64,000 nt of DNA from assembly GCA_015501075.1 (NCBI GenBank), contig JADNYJ010000036.1:124001-188000 (forward strand). The letters run 5' to 3'. The notes below the pieces were generated by a model, which was not told the DNA's origin, searched no databases, and was given only the letters and a program-made list of their open reading frames with translations. The stretch comes from Gymnopilus junonius. Lineage: Eukaryota > Basidiomycota > Agaricomycetes > Agaricales > Galerinaceae. The translations under genes and the position numbers were made by a program. This document shows, in pieces, positions 59,007 to 64,000 of this stretch. The number at the start of each line of letters is the position of its first letter. The first letter of the stretch is position 1.

Positions 59007-62000
59007 CTATGATCGGACGCGCTTGTAAAATAGAACATACGCCTTTTGGCTCTGTACATGTAGAAAGAAATATATATCTGATGAGAAATACGCTGGAAAT
59101 ATGCGAGAGAGAAAAGACGTACCACAACTTGCTTTGGATCCACAGGTTTGACACTACTATCATCACAGTACATCCAACCTCCTCTTGAAGCAATAAAAGC
59201 GGTATCTAAACAGAAGCTCTCATCAAAAGGTAACCAACATCCAGTTAGGTCAACTTACAATGCCCACTACTCAAATTCCCATAATGATTCGTCACGCCAT
59301 ATAAATCATACCTATACGGCGGCAACTGCGTCCTCGGGTCCTCCAACGACATCGGCAGACCTCCATTCAACTGCGACTTGTCTGCGCCGGGGGGTAAAGG
59401 CGGCGGCATGTAATTCGTCAAATCCAGACTCCTCATCGGGAAATCGACAAAGGTGTCGATCTTGTCCGAGAACCTGCCGTTGGCTTCGAACCGCTTGAGG
59501 TGGATGACGAGGACGGGTGGGAGGCGGGCGAGGGAGAGTTTCTTTGAGGCACGGCGTTTGGCTTTGCATTGTGGGCAGTCCCTGAGGAGGTGAGGTGGGT
59601 GAGTGTCAAAGGATGAATGCATAAATACTTGGATTGAGACTAACCATGCATCATCCTTTTCTAGCACCTCCTCGTTGAAGAAAGCATCTATACAGCGTTC
59701 GATAGGAACCTTGCCACTCCTCGAATTCGGCACCGGTAACGATAAAATTGAGAAAACATTGTATGTCGTCGAAGTCTATCCCAGAACCAAAAAAAAGGTC
59801 ATCAACAAAAAAAAAAACACAACAACAATAGAAACAGACCTTATGACAAGTCAAACACTCCAAGCGATTCCTCATCTGTCCCTGGAAGAAATCCACAATG
59901 AGACTATCATTCCGGGACCTCCACGCCCTCCACTCGCGATCGCTCGCAATCTGCGGCGGGAGTCTCTCCAGCTCGGCTTCCTCCTCGGGCGTGTGGGTAT
60001 AATTCGGCTTGCCAATGATCCTGTTCAGGTCCTCATGGATGCCATCGATCAGGAAGGAGAGGAATTCTTGAGAGTCATGTTGGTCCGAACCGTTATATTG
60101 CGAGTTGAGTTGGCATATTGATCTCTGGTGGGGTATTGTTAGTGGGCTAGGAAACGGCTTGAGAGAGGATAAGGGCAACCGCGTACCCGGAAATCGATAG
60201 GTGTTAAGTAAGGAAGGTCGCCTCCCCACATATCATGCAGTAACTTGGCGAATGCTCCTGCCAATTTGCCTTTTGATCCAACGGATTGGTATAATTAACA
60301 GCACTCTTCCAACGTCCCTCTAAAAAGTAGCAACAAAAGAATAAAAAACAATGAAAGTCAATCTCAATTCAAACACGCAACCAAGAAAAGGTTAAAATAA
60401 AATAAAACGACCCACCCGTAAAAAACCTCGAAAACGGCACAGTCGCACTCAAACACTGAATCGGCGCATTCATATAACACGTATTCCCCAAATTCTTCAA
60501 CCCCGACGTCCCAATATGCACATCCGCCCAATACCCACCGGATAATCCGACGCGATCCGCGGGGGCTTGGGACCTGTCGTCATACCCAAATTTGCCATAC
60601 TTCCTACCACACCAGCACTACCAGGCGGCGAGGCAATCTGGTGCTGGTGATGATGCACCCTCGGCCTGTTATCCTGTCTTCCGTCTAGAGAAGGAGCAGC
60701 GACGGTGGGGGGCGGACGATGGTGGGAGCTGGACTGCCGAGACCCATGAGCTGAAGCTCGGGGTAATCGATCGGTCCTTCTCGAGCATGGGCGGTGGTGT
60801 GGTTGGTGTACCCCGACAGCGCCTCTTGGGACTGATCAACAAAATCGCTGCGCCTGCGTGAGACATGGGAAGGGTTGATGGAGGCCTGCGGAGGGGAGGC
60901 GATGTCGTATTGCGAGGAGGGTAGAGGGGGTAAAGGCGGTGGAGGTGTGAATGTGGTCGTGGCTGAAGATGCGGAGGCTAGTGAAGATGTAGATGACGAT
61001 GTGAATGGGGTTGTAGATGAAGATGTGGATGGGGGGAATGTGCCAGAGGTCGACGGGGATATCGTATGTCGTGGGAATTGGGGGTATGAAATGGGGAATG
61101 CGAATGCGAAGGGCCGTTGGAGAGGGTGGGTGAGGTGATCTGGGTGTAAGAAAAGAGCGAGCAGTAAGCGGCTTGACAAATTATGCAAAAAAAATAGGTT
61201 GGGGACTTACGGTATCATTCATACTCCTGGTGAACGAGATCGAGCCAGAACTCGGTCTTAGCATCGCAGGCCGTCGCGTCAACGGTCTGGAGCCAGAGTC
61301 TCCAGTACCATTAACCATAGTAGGCAGGATACCGTTGTATCCCGCATCAGCTGGCATTCTAAAAATTCCAAAAAAATAATAACGTGTCAATTTTCTTTTC
61401 TTTTCTCAAAAAAGGTGAAGAGGAAAGGAAAAAGGGAACAGAAAGGCAAAACCGAAACCGAAACGAACCTCGTATGCACACTCTGATCCAACGACATCGT
61501 CGAGCGATGCTCACCCGCACTCGAATCGTGCTATCCAACCTCGTCCTCTGTGGCGGCGTCCACACCTCATGCTGCCCATGATACCCCGTACTATGCGCCG
61601 CCACCCCATTCGCACTCGCATGCGCATACGGATTCATCACCGAAGCTGACGCAGACGCAGATGCAGATGCACTACCAGCCAAAAGCGGGCTCACAACCCC
61701 CGCCGGCGTAGGCACCGGCCTCTGAATCGGAACACCAGCACCAGGAGGAGAATCCGAATACCCAACGCCTCTAATCACCTCCCCGTCTCCCAGCTCCCTC
61801 TTCCACGCCTCGATGCCGCCAACGAGCATCATCGGCATGCGCTTGAGCATCTTCTTGAACGCCTGCTCGCTGATCACGCGCACGAGGATGGCGAGCGGGG
61901 AGCCCTGTTGTGTGTGGTGGGAACTCGAGCTGCCAAAGGAGGTCGATGAGCCGTCGTAGACCGCTACCAGATCGAATTTGTCGCGGTTGATGAAGAGAGA

Positions 62001-63593
62001 GGTTTCCTGCCGTGGGGCGATGACCATGGCATTTTCAAGGCTTTCGGCTGTGACACTGTATTATCAAGTCAGATTTGATTGTACATACATATATATATTC
62101 AATAGAAAATAAATAAATAAACGCACCCTTCGCGCATCAACACGCTCGGCTCAATACACACCACCGCGTTCGCTTTGATATGCTCCCGGTCGAAATCCGC
62201 ACGGTTGCGCACATCAATCAAGAGCACATTATGCTCCCGGATGTACCCCAGCAGCTCTTTCGGCGTCGCAGCGTTTTTATTAGGTATAGGCGTTTTCGGC
62301 CGAGAGCTCGAGCCCGAACCCGTGCTTGACGAGGTCGAAGGTCCAGCAGCGTTCACGCTGATGCCGTTGGACAATCCCGAGGGCTTATGTGGTATCGTTC
62401 TATTGTTGTTGTTGCTATTACTACTGTTCCCAACACCATTAGGTGACGCAGGACGGGATTGGAAGCTGTTGTTTGTGGGTGTGATGGGGGTGCTGGAGGG
62501 TCGCTCAATGGGCACAGTAAAGTTCTTGAATGACTGCAGTGGAGATCCAGAGGGGTCGTGACCATTACGGAAGTCCTTCGGGCTGTAAGGCGCTCGACTG
62601 GGTATACCGGTGGGCACGGAGGGCAAGGAGAACGCGGGGTCTTCGTCCAATTCGTCGATGGAGGGAAAGGCTTGATTGAACCCGTTAATATCGTAGCTGC
62701 TAAGCAATGATGTACCGCTCGGCGGAGACGAAGAGGGCGTGGAAGTTGGTGATGGAGGACCTAGAGATGAAGGGGACACTAGAGCATGGATGGACTGGGT
62801 AGATGAGGATGTGGAAGGCGCTACTTGAGCTGGGGAGGGGATCAACGGGGTGGTGTTGTACTGCGGGACGGAGGAAAAGTTCCGGGGAGATATTGGGGGC
62901 GTCGGGAGGTCCGCTGGGGAGTCGCGCAGCTTTGTCTGGCCGAGAGAGAGCCCGCTGTCTTGCAGTGCTCGCAGGCGGTCTGCGATTGAGCCGCCCACGG
63001 GTGTCTTTTTGGCGGAATCGCTAGAGGGGAGGGTCAGCGGAGGATATAAATATAGACAGAGGACGTACGTAGTCTGGGCCCTCTCGATGGCCTTGAGTTT
63101 CTCCTCTACAGCATTGACTCGTGTGGTTATATCGCGACCGTCATTCTACAAAAGGGTGTGAGACCATCAGTGGTGCAGGGAAAGAACATGAACGGACCTC
63201 AAGTAAGTCATTGAGCTCCTTCCTTACGACGCCACCCTTGCCCTTGCCCTCCTGAACATACTCGGGCGAATCCATGGTCATCTTTGCAAGGGATGCAGCC
63301 TTGATGTACGAGCCGAGTGCAGACCGCAGATCGCCCCTCGCCTCGCACTCCTTTGCATAGAGAATCTGAGTGCGGGCAGTTTTGATGAGGGTAATAGCAG
63401 AGACGCCCCTCGCCTCCTTGTTGACGCCCTCCCTTGCTTTCTGCTTGATCTCGGGTATGGAGAGGTCGCGATGAGATGGAGGACCATTCTGGGGCGCTGG
63501 GGACGGGGATGGGTAGCGAGGCGGGGGATGAGGGGCCATGGACTTACCGATGTTCCCTGGCGGGGTGTTTGGGAGTAGAGCTACCCCTGGCAT
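59007..63593 (-). CDS. Ubiquitin carboxyl-terminal hydrolase, Doa4/Ubp5/USP8-like, with rhodanese-like domain
   Basis: Cysteine deubiquitinase; relatives act at endosomes in ubiquitin recycling. ATG 63591-63593 gives MPGVALLPNTPPGNIG. A GTAAGT right after this may mark an intron, so the first ~30 residues are uncertain. SIPEIKQKAREGVNKEARG to LGSYIKAASLAKM is an N-terminal helical (USP8-dimer/MIT-like) region. A Ser/Thr/Pro-rich linker follows. The rhodanese-like domain (62270-61790) has KELLGYIREHNVLLIDVRNR, REHIKANAVVCIEPS and MMLVGGIEAWKRELGDGE; no Cys is evident at the active-site position. The USP Cys box is GLKNLGNTCYMNAPIQCL (about 60500), then QYNGSDQHDSQEFLSFLIDG and CLTCHK/CPQCKA zinc pairs. 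The His box is GVTNHYGNLSSGH-YTAFIA. It ends KAYVLFYKRVRS with a stop at 59007-59009. Frame slips with no intron occur near 61540, 60720 and 60520. Confidence 0.87.
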
Positions 63594-64000
63594 AGAAGAA
63601 TTAGACAGTCACTTTGGACTGGAAAAAGAGATCAAAAGACGGAAGGGAGGATGTGAATCAGCAGCAAGCGGACTGAGGGTAGATTATGTAATCGACTGTT
63701 CTTTCTTTCATGTTCATTAATTTACAGTGTTCCTGCCACTGTTGGTCGGAACTCCTTTTATTGTGGATAAGATTATCTTTAGAACTAAATGATCGGACAC
63801 CTTGTCCTGTCAAGCAAGCCTTTCTTCTGCCTCGTTGTCCCCTGTGTCGCAGACGCGTGGTTGACATCCCAACCTCGCCTCGCCCTGCAGAATTGGTCTT
63901 TACATTTCCATCCACAGAATAGAACTCGAGAGAACTTCAAGGATCAGTTCCAAACTCACCGTCCCCGCTTATGTATTTATAAGAAACGAATACATCAAAC
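63594..64000. other. Promoter-side flank of the ubiquitin protease, 407 bp to window end
   Basis: Upstream of the minus-strand gene. Open frames on both strands (63658-63915 minus, 63710-63922 plus) overlap each other and show no motif. An exon of a gene beyond the window cannot be excluded. Confidence 0.3.

Noticed and set aside
1..64000. tRNA genes, rRNA, CRISPR arrays, riboswitches
   Set aside because: I looked for B-box-like GGTTCGANTCC, cloverleaf stems and regular repeats on both strands and saw none; bacterial-type features do not apply to this fungal sequence. A tRNAscan/Infernal run would settle it.

Overview
This is a eukaryotic, intron-rich stretch from a filamentous basidiomycete, most likely an Agaricomycete (mushroom-forming) fungus. 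The evidence is short introns of about 50-60 nt with GTRNGY/YAG borders in almost every gene, gene families typical of that class (a FunK1 fungal-type kinase, expanded F-box/LRR-like proteins, a Rom-type RhoGEF with two tandem DH domains), and close relatives of SNT2, Rxt3, MAK11, ALG5 and GatA. I saw no rRNA, tRNA, CRISPR array or intact transposon.

Layout. 1-5529 (-): Rho GEF, cut by the left window edge. 5580-7236 (+): tRNA m3C methyltransferase, head to head with the RhoGEF 50 bp away. 7384-10198 (-): amino-acid permease. 11499-14578 (+): GPATCH1-type G-patch protein, convergent with 14683-16320 (-) MAK11-type WD40 ribosome-assembly factor. MAK11 is in turn divergent from 16457-18450 (+), mitochondrial GatA.

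18641-44534 holds a dispersed cluster of six F-box/LRR-like paralogues. Two are intact (40517-42167 -, 42673-44534 +). Two share the same one-base frame break (18641-20536 +, 22000-23848 +). Two are clearly decayed (25960-27709 +, 38029-39801 -). A broken FunK1 kinase (24182-25597 +) sits among them. The cluster is interrupted by a very large, low-complexity Rxt3-like chromatin protein (27983-35257 -) and a roadblock dynein light chain (36411-37019 +), whose last exon is duplicated downstream.

44735-45942 (-): ALG5. 46470-48696 (-): RanBP1-domain nuclear transport protein. 49180-53981 (-): hybrid sensor histidine kinase with a membrane sensor region. 55056-58685 (+): SNT2-type BAH/PHD/SANT chromatin protein. 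59007-63593 (-): ubiquitin protease of the Doa4/USP8 type with a rhodanese domain.

Most of this is housekeeping: translation, ribosome assembly, glycosylation, transport, chromatin, signalling. The accessory part is the F-box/FunK1 cluster. A caution applies to the whole window: in several otherwise well-conserved genes coding continues one base out of frame with no usable intron, nearly always as if a single base were missing and often at a homopolymer. This suggests uncorrected single-base deletions in the assembly, and it limits how far frame breaks can be read as biology.
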